Positions 20,540-27,821 of a DNA stretch of 64,000 nt are shown here, piece after piece. The notes under the pieces are model-generated. The model worked only from the letters and a program-made list of their open reading frames with translations. It was not told where the DNA came from and ran no database searches. Numbering within the stretch: the first letter of the stretch is position 1; each line of letters begins with the position of its first letter. Both the position numbers and the translations under genes were made by a program. This stretch comes from Synechococcus sp. KORDI-52 (GTDB lineage Bacteria > Cyanobacteriota > Cyanobacteriia > PCC-6307 > Cyanobiaceae): NCBI RefSeq assembly GCF_000737595.1, contig NZ_CP006271.1, forward strand, positions 992,001 to 1,056,000, written 5' to 3'.

Positions 20540-22114
20540 CTATCGGACGGCACCCAGCGTTGGGTAAGCCCACGCTTGTCCGGAGCGCAGGTCGTTGATC
20601 TCAAGTTGGAGCTGCGCCTGCCCATCAATGCTCCAGCGCAGCCTCAGGCAATCCTCACCCCGTTCGCCGGCGGGGTCCAGAGGTAGGACCAGGGGGGCGC
20701 CGGGCCAGGCTTGATGGGAGACCTCCCCTGCGGTCTGCTCCTGAAGGGTTGGCAACCCATCGATGAAGACCACGCTGTGGCTGCCCTGGGGGCTCGGTTC
20801 CCCCAGCACCAGCTCCAGGCTCCGTTGCCCGGTCTGGCTGGCGGCCAGCACGAGATCGAGGGGGGAAGGGCTCGGCCAGGGTTGCCCTGCAACGAACAGT
20901 GGATGCCAGCGGTGGCTGTTGCTGCGCTGATCCCAGAAGCGCAGGGAAACACCGTGCTGGAGCACATCCCGGATGGCAACGCCGGGGGTGAGTTGCAGGG
21001 CGCCGAGGGCCACGGCCTCCACTGGTGGGGGGGTGAGCAAGCGTGCTGGAGCCGTGTTCTCGGAGAGCCATTGGCGCAGGAAGGGCAGCTGGGCTCCGCC
21101 TCCGACGGCCACAACCCCCTCAAGATCCTCAAGGCTGCAGTTGTTGCGGCGACCGCCAGCCAGGCAGCTCTCCAGCAGTCGTTCGAGCGCGTCTCCGAAT
21201 CCGCGCTTCAGCAGCAGCGTGTTGAGGTCGCTGCGTGCCAGGCGAAGAACATGCTCATGGTCATCCACCGCCAACTCCATGAGCTTTTCGCGTTCGCCCA
21301 GAGTGGTGTCGCTCAGCCGGCATTTGAGTCGTTCGGCGGCATTGAGCAGAGGGGCGCTGGCGGCTTGTCCCGGGCAACAGTGGTCCACGATCCAGCGATC
21401 AATCTCGCGGCCACCGAGGCGCAGCCCTGCCTTGCCCAGCACCTTTGCCGTGCGCAGCATCTGTCGGCTGTTGTCCCCCAGGCTGCGTCCCCCCAGCCGC
21501 AGTAGTTGTGCGATTGGTGCTGCACGACCTTCGCCGCCTTCCAGGGCCACCAGGGCCAGATCCAGGGTGCTTCCCCCCAGGTCGACCACCAGCAGGGTGG
21601 ATCCTGCCGGGAGGCCTGCGCCCATGGCTGCTGCGGTGGGTTCATCGACCAGGGCTATTTCGTCCACCGGCAAGGCTCTGCAGGCCTGCAGCAACCAGCT
21701 TCGGTAAGTCCGATAGCACTCCACTGGGGCGGTGAGCACCAGGCGTTTGATCGCGAGGTCGGGGGGGAGGCGGCTCCAGATCTGCTGGATCAGCTGCTCT
21801 CCTGCCCAACAGGCTTCGTCCTGATCAGGGGCGTCTGCTTGACCGATACGGCCCTTGAAGTCCCGATGCAGTCGGCCGTCACGGCTGTCGCATAACCCCG
21901 ATTCGACCACCTGCCGACCGATCAGCGGTCGTTGCGTCGCCCTCCACACAAGGCTGGGAATTTCACCGGGCCGGCTGCAGATCGCTGACAGGTTCAGCAG
22001 CTCGGGTTTGGTTGATGTCGAACCTTGATAGGCCACCACCGTGGTGGTGCTGCCCAGGTCGATGGCGAGTGTTCCGCCCCGATGGTCCGAATGCTGAAGC
22101 TTTTCTTCGCCCAC
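20540..22114 (-). CDS. Hsp70 (DnaK)-like ATPase without canonical substrate-binding domain
   Basis: A 524-aa protein with the actin-like ATPase core: phosphate-1 LAIDLGSTTTVVAYQG near the start, KRLVLTAPVECYRTYRSWLL, the DEPTAAAMGAG segment, phosphate-2 LLVVDLGGSTLDLALVAL and the adenosine motif VVAVGGGAQLPFLRQWL. The remaining ~140 residues contain beta-rich segments (GVSLRFWDQRS, RSLELVLGEPS and LRLRWSIDGQAQLQLEINDL). These resemble only the beta part of an Hsp70 peptide-binding domain; the helical lid and an EEVD tail are absent. It is a DnaK paralogue distinct from housekeeping DnaK (~630 aa). It precedes the membrane-anchored unknown gene. Confidence 0.82.
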   Translation of the reverse strand: MGEEKLQHSDHRGGTLAIDLGSTTTVVAYQGSTSTKPELLNLSAICSRPGEIPSLVWRATQRPLIGRQVVESGLCDSRDGRLHRDFKGRIGQADAPDQDEACWAGEQLIQQIWSRLPPDLAIKRLVLTAPVECYRTYRSWLLQACRALPVDEIALVDEPTAAAMGAGLPAGSTLLVVDLGGSTLDLALVALEGGEGRAAPIAQLLRLGGRSLGDNSRQMLRTAKVLGKAGLRLGGREIDRWIVDHCCPGQAASAPLLNAAERLKCRLSDTTLGEREKLMELAVDDHEHVLRLARSDLNTLLLKRGFGDALERLLESCLAGGRRNNCSLEDLEGVVAVGGGAQLPFLRQWLSENTAPARLLTPPPVEAVALGALQLTPGVAIRDVLQHGVSLRFWDQRSNSHRWHPLFVAGQPWPSPSPLDLVLAASQTGQRSLELVLGEPSPQGSHSVVFIDGLPTLQEQTAGEVSHQAWPGAPLVLPLDPAGERGEDCLRLRWSIDGQAQLQLEINDLRSGQAWAYPTLGAVR

Positions 22115-22176
22115 GCGATCTCTGACCGTGCTCTGGGCACGGTGAAGTCAGGATGAGACTAAAGGGACTGGAGGCG

Positions 22177-22461
22177 ATGGATCGATTGCAACAGCTGATC
22201 TTTTCCTTCTACCGGGAAGATCCTGAACTGCAGGAGAGGCTGGAGCCACTGCGGAGCTGTCGCATGCGTCGCAGCTGGGGCAGCATCCGCATCGAATGCC
22301 TCGATGAAGCCCATCTTGAGGAGTTGAGTGGACTGGTCGCTGATCTGCGTTTGCCTCTGGCGGCCTTGGGGATTGGGCGCCAGATCGTGTTGCGGGTTCC
22401 AGGCTCCCGTCAACGGGCCTATCCCATGCACGTGCCCTTCCACACCGATCAGCTGGCCTGA
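22177..22461 (+). CDS. Small conserved-looking unknown protein
   Basis: A 94-aa product starting MDRLQQLIFSFYREDPELQE; an in-frame ATG at 22153 would add eight residues. It is compact and amphipathic with no signal or membrane segment, and includes RRSWGSIRIECLDEAHLEEL and LPLAALGIGRQIVLRVPGS. No family was recognised. It is divergent from the Hsp70-like gene and 40 bp upstream of rpoZ in the same direction, so it may share that promoter. Confidence 0.65.
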   Translation: MDRLQQLIFSFYREDPELQERLEPLRSCRMRRSWGSIRIECLDEAHLEELSGLVADLRLPLAALGIGRQIVLRVPGSRQRAYPMHVPFHTDQLA

Positions 22462-22501
22462 GAAGGCTTGCAACTAGCCTGGAGCTGTTTGATTCAAGCC
22501 T

Positions 22502-22729
22502 GTGCTTTCTGCCGGAGTGAACCCCAAGGACCTCGCCAAACGTGGCGAAAGTTTGATCCGTCAATCCAGTAATCGTTATCTGACCACGGTGCGGATTGCC
22601 TTTCGGGCTAAACAGCGGCGTTTCGACGACTTCGATGGTCTGCTGGAGGAATCCAGTGTCAAGCCGGTTCAGCGGGCCATCGTGGAATTGAGCGACGAAC
22701 AGGACCAGCCCGATCTGCTGCCTGGTTGA
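22502..22729 (+). CDS. rpoZ: RNA polymerase omega subunit
   Basis: A 75-aa omega subunit, which assists assembly of beta' into RNA polymerase. The sequence [41 protein letters not shown] and [15 protein letters not shown] matches cyanobacterial RpoZ. The start is GTG at 22502, since the family N-terminus ([12 protein letters not shown]) begins there. A DUF1818 gene follows 10 bp downstream on the same strand. Confidence 0.93.
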   Translation: MLSAGVNPKDLAKRGESLIRQSSNRYLTTVRIAFRAKQRRFDDFDGLLEESSVKPVQRAIVELSDEQDQPDLLPG

Positions 22730-22739
22730 TCGATCGGGT

Positions 22740-23111
22740 GTGATTCAGCAGGAGGGAGCCGGTTGGCGTTTGTCTTTGGATCCCTCCCGAGGGCAGTACT
22801 GCGTTCTTGTTGGCGGAGAGCGCTGGGCGTTTGAGTTGACCGAGCCGGAGTGGCGGGATCTGGTGGATCTCGTGGCGACCCTGGAGCAGCAGCATCGGGG
22901 CCTGGTTGACCAGCTGATGCCGGAGGAAGTGATTGAGCTGGAGTTAGACCGTGACCTCTGGTGGGGATGTTTGAGCGGCGATCGCCACCAATGGGAGTTG
23001 CGCATCCTGCTGACGCCGCTGGAGGGGCGGGCTGCTGAGGGTGAATGGCCTGCCCCTGCAGCAGCAGCGGTGGTGGCTGCGATGAGAACGTTGTGGGACT
23101 CGCAGCATTGA
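22740..23111 (+). CDS. DUF1818 family protein
   Basis: A 123-aa cyanobacterial protein of unknown function. The pattern GWRLSLDPSRGQYCVLVGGE, WAFELTEPEWRDLVDLVATL and DLWWGCLSGDRHQWELRILL followed by a C-terminal Ala-rich helix is typical of DUF1818 (PF08848). The predicted start is GTG at 22740, ten bases after the rpoZ stop, so it is likely co-transcribed with rpoZ. No catalytic residues can be pointed to. Confidence 0.75.
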   Translation: MIQQEGAGWRLSLDPSRGQYCVLVGGERWAFELTEPEWRDLVDLVATLEQQHRGLVDQLMPEEVIELELDRDLWWGCLSGDRHQWELRILLTPLEGRAAEGEWPAPAAAAVVAAMRTLWDSQH

Positions 23112-23424
23112 TAAGCGTGGCTAATTGTTTCTGGGCTATTGATTTCCCCCGCCCATCGCCGGCGGCTCTGCACAGCTTTTCCACAGGCTATGGGTCGCGA
23201 GCGCCGTTGTGGCGGGCTGCTGTGGAAAACGGCTGGTTTTTGTTGTTTTCGCTTGACGATGGTGGCGGGCTGCGCGGATCCGTCTATGCCTGCGTTGCGG
23301 CCAGTGCAGGAGACGCTTCCAGGCAGGAATCTCGCCTGGAGATGAATGAGAATGAGTCCATGTTGCTGGTCCTTGACGCTGGCGCCGCGATGTGGAGAAC
23401 TAGTGGTCGTTTCGTAAAGACAAG
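23112..23424. other. Gene-free gap with inverted DnaA-box-like 9-mers
   Basis: No convincing gene lies in these 313 bp. TTTTCCACA, the DnaA-box form reported for cyanobacteria, occurs on the plus strand at 23177-23185 and on the minus strand at 23221-23229 (TGTGGAAAA). A third site, TGTGGAGAA at 23391-23399, differs by one base. The two perfect boxes face each other 35 bp apart. Function is unproven; possible roles are DnaA binding at a promoter, titration of DnaA, or chance. Confidence 0.5.
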
Positions 23425-23670
23425 ATGCCGGAAGGCCTTGAGCAAGCCGCGGCTGAGACCAGTGTTGTGAGTTTCCAGTCGGAACTTCCACAGCCCCTTC
23501 AGCAGGCCATGACCCAGTTCATCGAGGGGCATCCGAATTGGGATCAATACCGATTGGTTCAGGCGGCATTGGCCGGTTTTCTCGTCCAAAACGGCAAGCC
23601 CTCACGAGAGATCACTCGGGTTTATGTCGGAAACATGTTTCGCCGGGAGTCATTGCTCAATGGGGTCTGA
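23425..23670 (+). CDS. DUF2811 family protein
   Basis: An 81-aa cyanobacterial protein of unknown function. The core SFQSELPQPLQQAMTQFIEG, HPNWDQYRLVQAALAGFLVQ and a C-terminal SREITRVYVGNMFRRESLL match DUF2811 (PF10929). It is a single compact helical domain without signal peptide. Its last 49 bp overlap, on the opposite strand, the coding end of the membrane-protein gene at 23622-24350. Upstream lies the DnaA-box-like gap. Confidence 0.75.
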   Translation: MPEGLEQAAAETSVVSFQSELPQPLQQAMTQFIEGHPNWDQYRLVQAALAGFLVQNGKPSREITRVYVGNMFRRESLLNGV

Positions 23671-24350
23671 GGTCTGCAGCAGGCCATCAGCACCAGGGCG
23701 CTGAAGGGGAGGCTGAGCAGGAGTCCCAAGGTGGCGCCGATCAGCCCCAGCAGGTTGATCCCCAGCAGCATCCCCAGCAGCGCCAGAACCTGGAAGCCAT
23801 TACGGTGCACCAACTGGCGGCTGAGGTCCATCGCCTGAAGTGCGCGGCAACGCTCGTGGACCAGCAAGGGAAGGGCCATGATCTGGCTGAACAGCCAGCT
23901 CAGCAGAATCAATCCACCCAACACAACGCTCAGGCCGGCCAGGGCGGTGCTCCAGCGTCCGAGCATCCAGCTCAACGACTGAACCAACCCGACACCACCC
24001 AGCACGAGCAGCAGTTCCAGCAGCACCAGGGTGAAGGCTTGCCGCAACAGCCGTCGCCAGCTCTGCTTGGGCCGCTCGCCGCGTCGATCGGGGAGCAGAC
24101 CATCCGTGAACTGCAGCAAAGCCAGAATCGGCAGCAGGGGAAGCACCAGACTCACCAGCACAGAGAGATCCCCAAGTCGGTTCAGCCATGGGGATCCCGC
24201 CAGGCGCAGGTCGTGACCGACCACCGCTGGGCCACTGGCGCTGATCAACACCAACGCCGCCAGGCCGACACACCGCCAGGGCCCGCGGCTGAAGCCGATC
24301 CATGCCCGGGGCAGCAGGGTGACCAGTGGGATTTCAGTGGAACTGGCCAA
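23622..24350 (-). CDS. Unknown polytopic membrane protein
   Basis: A 242-aa protein with about five hydrophobic segments: RCVGLAALVLISASGPAVVG, LGDLSVLVSLVLPLLPILAL, FTLVLLELLLVLGGVGLV, LAGLSVVLGGLILLSWLFSQ and VLALLGMLLGINLLGLIGAT. The pattern resembles cyanobacterial integral membrane proteins of unknown role; no functional motif was recognised. Its start overlaps the EVE-domain gene upstream by 17 bp, so the two are probably co-translated. Its C-terminal codons overlap the convergent DUF2811 gene. Confidence 0.75.
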   Translation of the reverse strand: MASSTEIPLVTLLPRAWIGFSRGPWRCVGLAALVLISASGPAVVGHDLRLAGSPWLNRLGDLSVLVSLVLPLLPILALLQFTDGLLPDRRGERPKQSWRRLLRQAFTLVLLELLLVLGGVGLVQSLSWMLGRWSTALAGLSVVLGGLILLSWLFSQIMALPLLVHERCRALQAMDLSRQLVHRNGFQVLALLGMLLGINLLGLIGATLGLLLSLPFSALVLMACCRPQTPLSNDSRRNMFPT

Positions 24351-24795
24351 GCCGTGAGAGGAGGTCGTTGGCGGTGTCGACGGGAACCGGAAGGATCGAG
24401 AGCCTGTTGCCGCGTTTGATCACGGGCAGCTGCTCTTCGGTATAGAGGTCCCGCAGCTGATCGAGACTGAGCAGAGTGTCGAACTCTCCAAGAAAGCGCA
24501 GACGGGCGCAGTCCCAGCGCGGTTTCTCGGGGGTCGACTTGGGGTCGTAGTACTTGGCTGTGGGATCAAATTGAGTGGGATCCACCAGACCGGTCTCCAT
24601 CACGTCCATCAGCCCGATGATCCCGGGTGGTTTGCAATTGGAGTGGTAAAAAAATGCTTGGTCGCCCACCTCCATGCTGCGCATGAAATTGCGCGCCTGG
24701 TAGTTGCGAATGCCGTCCCACAGCGTGGTGCCCTCGCGACGCAGATCATCGATCCCGTAGGCGTCGGGTTCGCTTTTCATCAACCAGAAGGCCAC
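24334..24795 (-). CDS. EVE domain protein
   Basis: A 153-aa single-domain protein of the EVE/PUA-like family (thymocyte nuclear protein 1-like). It shows the signature start MAFWLMKSEPDAYGIDDL, then TLWDGIRNYQARNFMRSMEV, GDQAFFYHSNCKPPGIIGL and AKYYDPKSTPEKPRW. EVE domains bind modified nucleobases in RNA or DNA; in bacteria the exact target is uncertain. The complete domain and aromatic cage residues suggest it is functional. It is upstream of and overlaps the membrane protein gene, with murD further upstream. Confidence 0.88.
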   Translation of the reverse strand: MAFWLMKSEPDAYGIDDLRREGTTLWDGIRNYQARNFMRSMEVGDQAFFYHSNCKPPGIIGLMDVMETGLVDPTQFDPTAKYYDPKSTPEKPRWDCARLRFLGEFDTLLSLDQLRDLYTEEQLPVIKRGNRLSILPVPVDTANDLLSRLGQFH

Positions 24796-24865
24796 GTCTC
24801 ATCGCTTGTTTCCCACCATCATCGGACCGTCAGGCCCGGATTCATCCCATTGCGTTCGTTTGGTC

Positions 24866-26251
24866 TCAGGCGACGTCCAGCAGGGGCTGGATCAGGGCGC
24901 GGAAGTGTTCCCCTCTGGCCTCGAAATCCCGGTATTGATCAAAGCTGGCACAGGCCGGTGACAGCAGCAGCGACGAGGCCTGATGCCGCTGCACGGCCTT
25001 TTCAGCCAGGTTGACAGCGCTTTCGAGCCCTGGGCACTGCAGCAGTTCGCCTGGGTATCCAGCCGCTTTGGCAAGATTGGCCAGCTCATCGGCCCCCGCA
25101 CCGAACAGGATCAGGCTGCAGGCCTTGGTGTGCAGCTGCTTCATCCATCCACTGGCATCACCCTGTTTGGTCTGCCCCCCGGCCAGCACCACGACGGGGC
25201 GCTGCACGGCCCTCAAGCCCACCTCGGCTGCGTCGTAATTGGTGGCTTTGCTGTCGTTGAACACGCTGGCTCCCGCCAACGTGCCCAGCTGTTCAAGCCG
25301 GTGTGGCACGCCCGGAAACGTGCGCAAGGCGTCGGCAATCTCCTGGGGGGATAGGCCCACCTCCAGGGCGGCAGCGGTCACCAGCAAGAGGTTTTGGCGG
25401 TTGTGGCGGCCCGGCATCGCCAGGACATCAGCCGCAAACAATCTCGTGGTGTTGTTGCGCACCATGCCCTCGTCATCAATCCAGAGGTCGACGGGCTGGT
25501 TGTCCGGACGCGCCCCCTCACTGCTGACCCAGGTGCCGCGGCCCCAGCTGCTGCGTTGCTTGCGCAGGTCTGGATCATCGGCATTGAAGAGGGCGCACGC
25601 TGAGCGTTCGAGCAGCCCGCGTTTGATCGCCCGGTAGGCCTCAAGGGTGCCGTGGCGCTCAAGATGGTCTGGGGTCAGCGTGGTCCAGATGCCGATCTTG
25701 GGGGCCACAGCGGGCGCCGCCTCGATCTGGTAGCTGCTCAGTTCCATCACGAGCCAATCGGGGCGGGGTGTGGCCCCTGAGCTGATCTGGCAGGCCAGCT
25801 CTGCTGCGGAGAGGCCCATGTTTCCCCCCATCGGTGCCATGAGGCCTGAGGCCTCCAAAACGTGGCTGAGCAGATGGGTGACCGTGGTTTTGCCGTTGGT
25901 TCCTGTGATGCCGATCCAGGGGATCTGCTGGAGGGCATCCCAGGCCAGATCCATCTCTCCGCGCACCTGGACGCCCTCGGATCGCAGCTGGACCAGAGTT
26001 GGGTGATCCCAGGGAATGCCAGGGCCGATCACCACAGCGCCCAGGTTGTCTCGCCAGGTGTCAAAGCTTTCCGGGGTGAGGGGCTGCCCCAGGACCACCT
26101 GAATGCCCTCTTCGGCGAGTGTTTTGGAGGTGTGTTGGAGGGCTTCGTTATCGCCCCGTTCGAACACAATGACGTCGAGATTCTGCTGCTTGAGCAGACG
26201 TGCAGCCCCCAAACCTGAACGACCCAAGCCAACGACAATCGTGCGTGTCAT
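24866..26251 (-). CDS. murD: UDP-N-acetylmuramoylalanine--D-glutamate ligase
   Basis: Adds D-glutamate to UDP-MurNAc-L-Ala in cytoplasmic peptidoglycan synthesis. The 461-aa protein has a Rossmann-like N-terminus (MTRTIVVGLGRSGLGAARLL), the ATP-binding P-loop WIGITGTNGKTTVTHLLSHV, GGNMGLSAAELA, the metal-binding WTTLTPDHLERHGTLEAYRA and the C-terminal FPGVPHRLEQLG / FNDSKATNYDAAEVGLRAV. The start at 26251 matches family N-termini; an in-frame ATG at 26284 adds 11 residues. The gene lies just downstream of tRNA-Val on the same strand. Confidence 0.95.
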   Translation of the reverse strand: MTRTIVVGLGRSGLGAARLLKQQNLDVIVFERGDNEALQHTSKTLAEEGIQVVLGQPLTPESFDTWRDNLGAVVIGPGIPWDHPTLVQLRSEGVQVRGEMDLAWDALQQIPWIGITGTNGKTTVTHLLSHVLEASGLMAPMGGNMGLSAAELACQISSGATPRPDWLVMELSSYQIEAAPAVAPKIGIWTTLTPDHLERHGTLEAYRAIKRGLLERSACALFNADDPDLRKQRSSWGRGTWVSSEGARPDNQPVDLWIDDEGMVRNNTTRLFAADVLAMPGRHNRQNLLLVTAAALEVGLSPQEIADALRTFPGVPHRLEQLGTLAGASVFNDSKATNYDAAEVGLRAVQRPVVVLAGGQTKQGDASGWMKQLHTKACSLILFGAGADELANLAKAAGYPGELLQCPGLESAVNLAEKAVQRHQASSLLLSPACASFDQYRDFEARGEHFRALIQPLLDVA

Positions 26252-26295
26252 CGCAAGGTTTGAAGCTCGTAAACGCAGTTCCAACAGGGAAAGTG

Positions 26296-26367
26296 GGCGA
26301 TACTGGATTTGAACCAGTGACTCCTACAATGTCAATGTAGTGCTCTACCCCTGAGCTAATCGCCCGA
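26296..26367 (-). tRNA. tRNA-Val (anticodon GAC)
   Basis: On the minus strand the acceptor stem GGGCGAT pairs with ATCGCCC. The D arm is GCTCAGGGGTAGAGC, and the anticodon stem CTACA/TGTAG encloses TTGACAT with anticodon GAC. The T arm is CTGGTTCAAATCCAG. The discriminator is A and CCA is not encoded. The length is 72 nt. Confidence 0.96.
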
Positions 26368-26438
26368 CCTCGATCAAGCTGAAATCTTGTGATTTCATCG
26401 ACCGAGGCTGAACAGTAGCAGCTGGTGGGCAGCTCAAC

Positions 26439-27215
26439 TCAACTGCGGCGCAGTTCGACGCGCCAGCGCTCCCGTTTGGTGCGGGTGAGTGAGAGCACCT
26501 CCACAGAGCCGCGATCCTGCAGCTGCAGCCGGTCGCCCACCACCAGTTCACGGCTGGCTTGACGCACGTTGTCCCAGTTGAGCCGTAAACGCCCAGCTTT
26601 GACGTGGGTCACGATCTTGGCCCGGGACAGCCCGAATCCTGCAGATGCAATCGCATCCAGGCGACAGGAGGCCTCCACCGTCTGCAGGGTGCGGACGCTG
26701 CGTTGCACAGGGTGCTGCAATTGCTCCATAGGGCGGGATTCGCAGCGAATCTCCACCTCGCGCACGGCCCCCAGGCGGCCATGCAGGGCTTCGGCAGCGC
26801 TGGGGGTGCAGACCCCTTGCCCACCGCGATCGCCGCGCACCCAGAGATCGCCGATGTTGTCTGCGTCGACGCCCATGGCCTGCAACGCTTCGCGCAGATC
26901 CTCGGGGGAAAGGGGGTCGAAGAGGAAATTGCCTTCGATCAGCAGGCCTTGAACCGGGGCCGCTACATCAGGGTTGTCGTCGCGACGGTGGCAGAGCAGC
27001 CGTTGGCGTTCGGCGCCTGGATAACCACCATCACTGACCCAGGTCAATTCACTGAGGCTGCCCAGGCGAGCCAAGGCTTCCTCCCGCAGCGGTGCACTGA
27101 GGAAGGGGCTCCAGGCCGGTTGCCAGGTGCGCAACACCTGCTCCGCGAGATCGACGAGGAGCGTCAATCCTTCCGGGTTCTGGGCCCCCTCTAGCAGCTC
27201 CTCCCTGGGCAGCAT
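26439..27215 (-). CDS. Photosystem II S4-domain RNA-binding protein (YlmH-like)
   Basis: A 258-aa protein with an N-terminal helical region (LPREELLEGAQNPEGLTLLV), a middle domain (LLIEGNFLFDPLSPEDLREAL) and a C-terminal S4 RNA-binding domain: LDAIASAGFGLSRAKIVTHV then KAGRLRLNWDNVRQASREL and VGDRLQLQDRGSVEV. It matches the cyanobacterial 'photosystem II S4 domain protein' family (TIGR03069), related to YlmH. The exact role in PSII is not established. GTG (27218) and ATG (27215) are adjacent; the ATG overlaps the upstream stop (TGATG). Confidence 0.85.
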   Translation of the reverse strand: MLPREELLEGAQNPEGLTLLVDLAEQVLRTWQPAWSPFLSAPLREEALARLGSLSELTWVSDGGYPGAERQRLLCHRRDDNPDVAAPVQGLLIEGNFLFDPLSPEDLREALQAMGVDADNIGDLWVRGDRGGQGVCTPSAAEALHGRLGAVREVEIRCESRPMEQLQHPVQRSVRTLQTVEASCRLDAIASAGFGLSRAKIVTHVKAGRLRLNWDNVRQASRELVVGDRLQLQDRGSVEVLSLTRTKRERWRVELRRS

Positions 27216-27715
27216 CACAGGTCGTCGAGGCGAACCACCTGTTGCGGCCGCGACTTTTGAATCACTTGCCAGGGGGCTTCGATGCCATTGGGGGTTTCCA
27301 GCAGCACCAACCAGCGTCCTTCGTCGCGGCGGTTGCGCAGGATCCGCACGCCTGCATCGTTGTCTGAATCCACACTGGCGGCCGCGGCGTAGCTCCCCAT
27401 CAGGCCGGAGCCCATGCCCAGCAGGCCACCGATCAGCGTTTCACCCCAGGGGCCAAAGCTGGCGAAGGTGGTGAGGTTGGTGATCTTGGTGAAGGTCACT
27501 CCAGCCAGGAAGCCGAAGGGCATCAGCCAGCGGGCCATACCCCGTTGACGTTGCTGGCGGGTCAGGTTGGGGTTCAGCAGGGCGACTTTGTCGATCGCAT
27601 CCCCGTCAGGGGGAATCATCAAACATTTGAGCAGCGGCAGATCGGTGTCCCGGAGCCGCTGGATCAGGCCCTCTGCCGCTGGGGCATCGGTCATCACCAT
27701 CACACAGACGGGCAT
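27215..27715 (-). CDS. Unknown protein with a Gly-rich membrane segment
   Basis: A 166-aa protein starting MPVCVMVMTDAPAAEGLIQR; the frame stays open to 27871 but those codons look non-coding. It contains RWLMPFGFLAGVTFTKITNL and a glycine-zipper-like hydrophobic stretch, GETLIGGLLGMGSGLMGSYA, so it is probably membrane-associated. The C-terminus (VRILRNRRDEGRWLVLLETP) is soluble-looking. Its stop overlaps the PSII S4 gene's start, suggesting co-translation. Function is unknown; it is conserved-looking by composition only. Confidence 0.7.
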   Translation of the reverse strand: MPVCVMVMTDAPAAEGLIQRLRDTDLPLLKCLMIPPDGDAIDKVALLNPNLTRQQRQRGMARWLMPFGFLAGVTFTKITNLTTFASFGPWGETLIGGLLGMGSGLMGSYAAAASVDSDNDAGVRILRNRRDEGRWLVLLETPNGIEAPWQVIQKSRPQQVVRLDDL

Positions 27716-27821
27716 GGGGCATTCAGATCCAGTGCGCTGAATTCTGAACCCTGTGCTTCGAACTGGAGGGGGTGGTGGGTGTCGATCTCTACAGTTCTCC
27801 GCGGCAGTTCTGCGCCTTTCG

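Noticed and set aside
23045-23470. 141-codon plus-strand frame across the DUF1818-DUF2811 gap
   Set aside because: Starts inside DUF1818 and ends inside DUF2811 in another frame; no domain; the gap is better explained as non-coding with DnaA-box-like sites.
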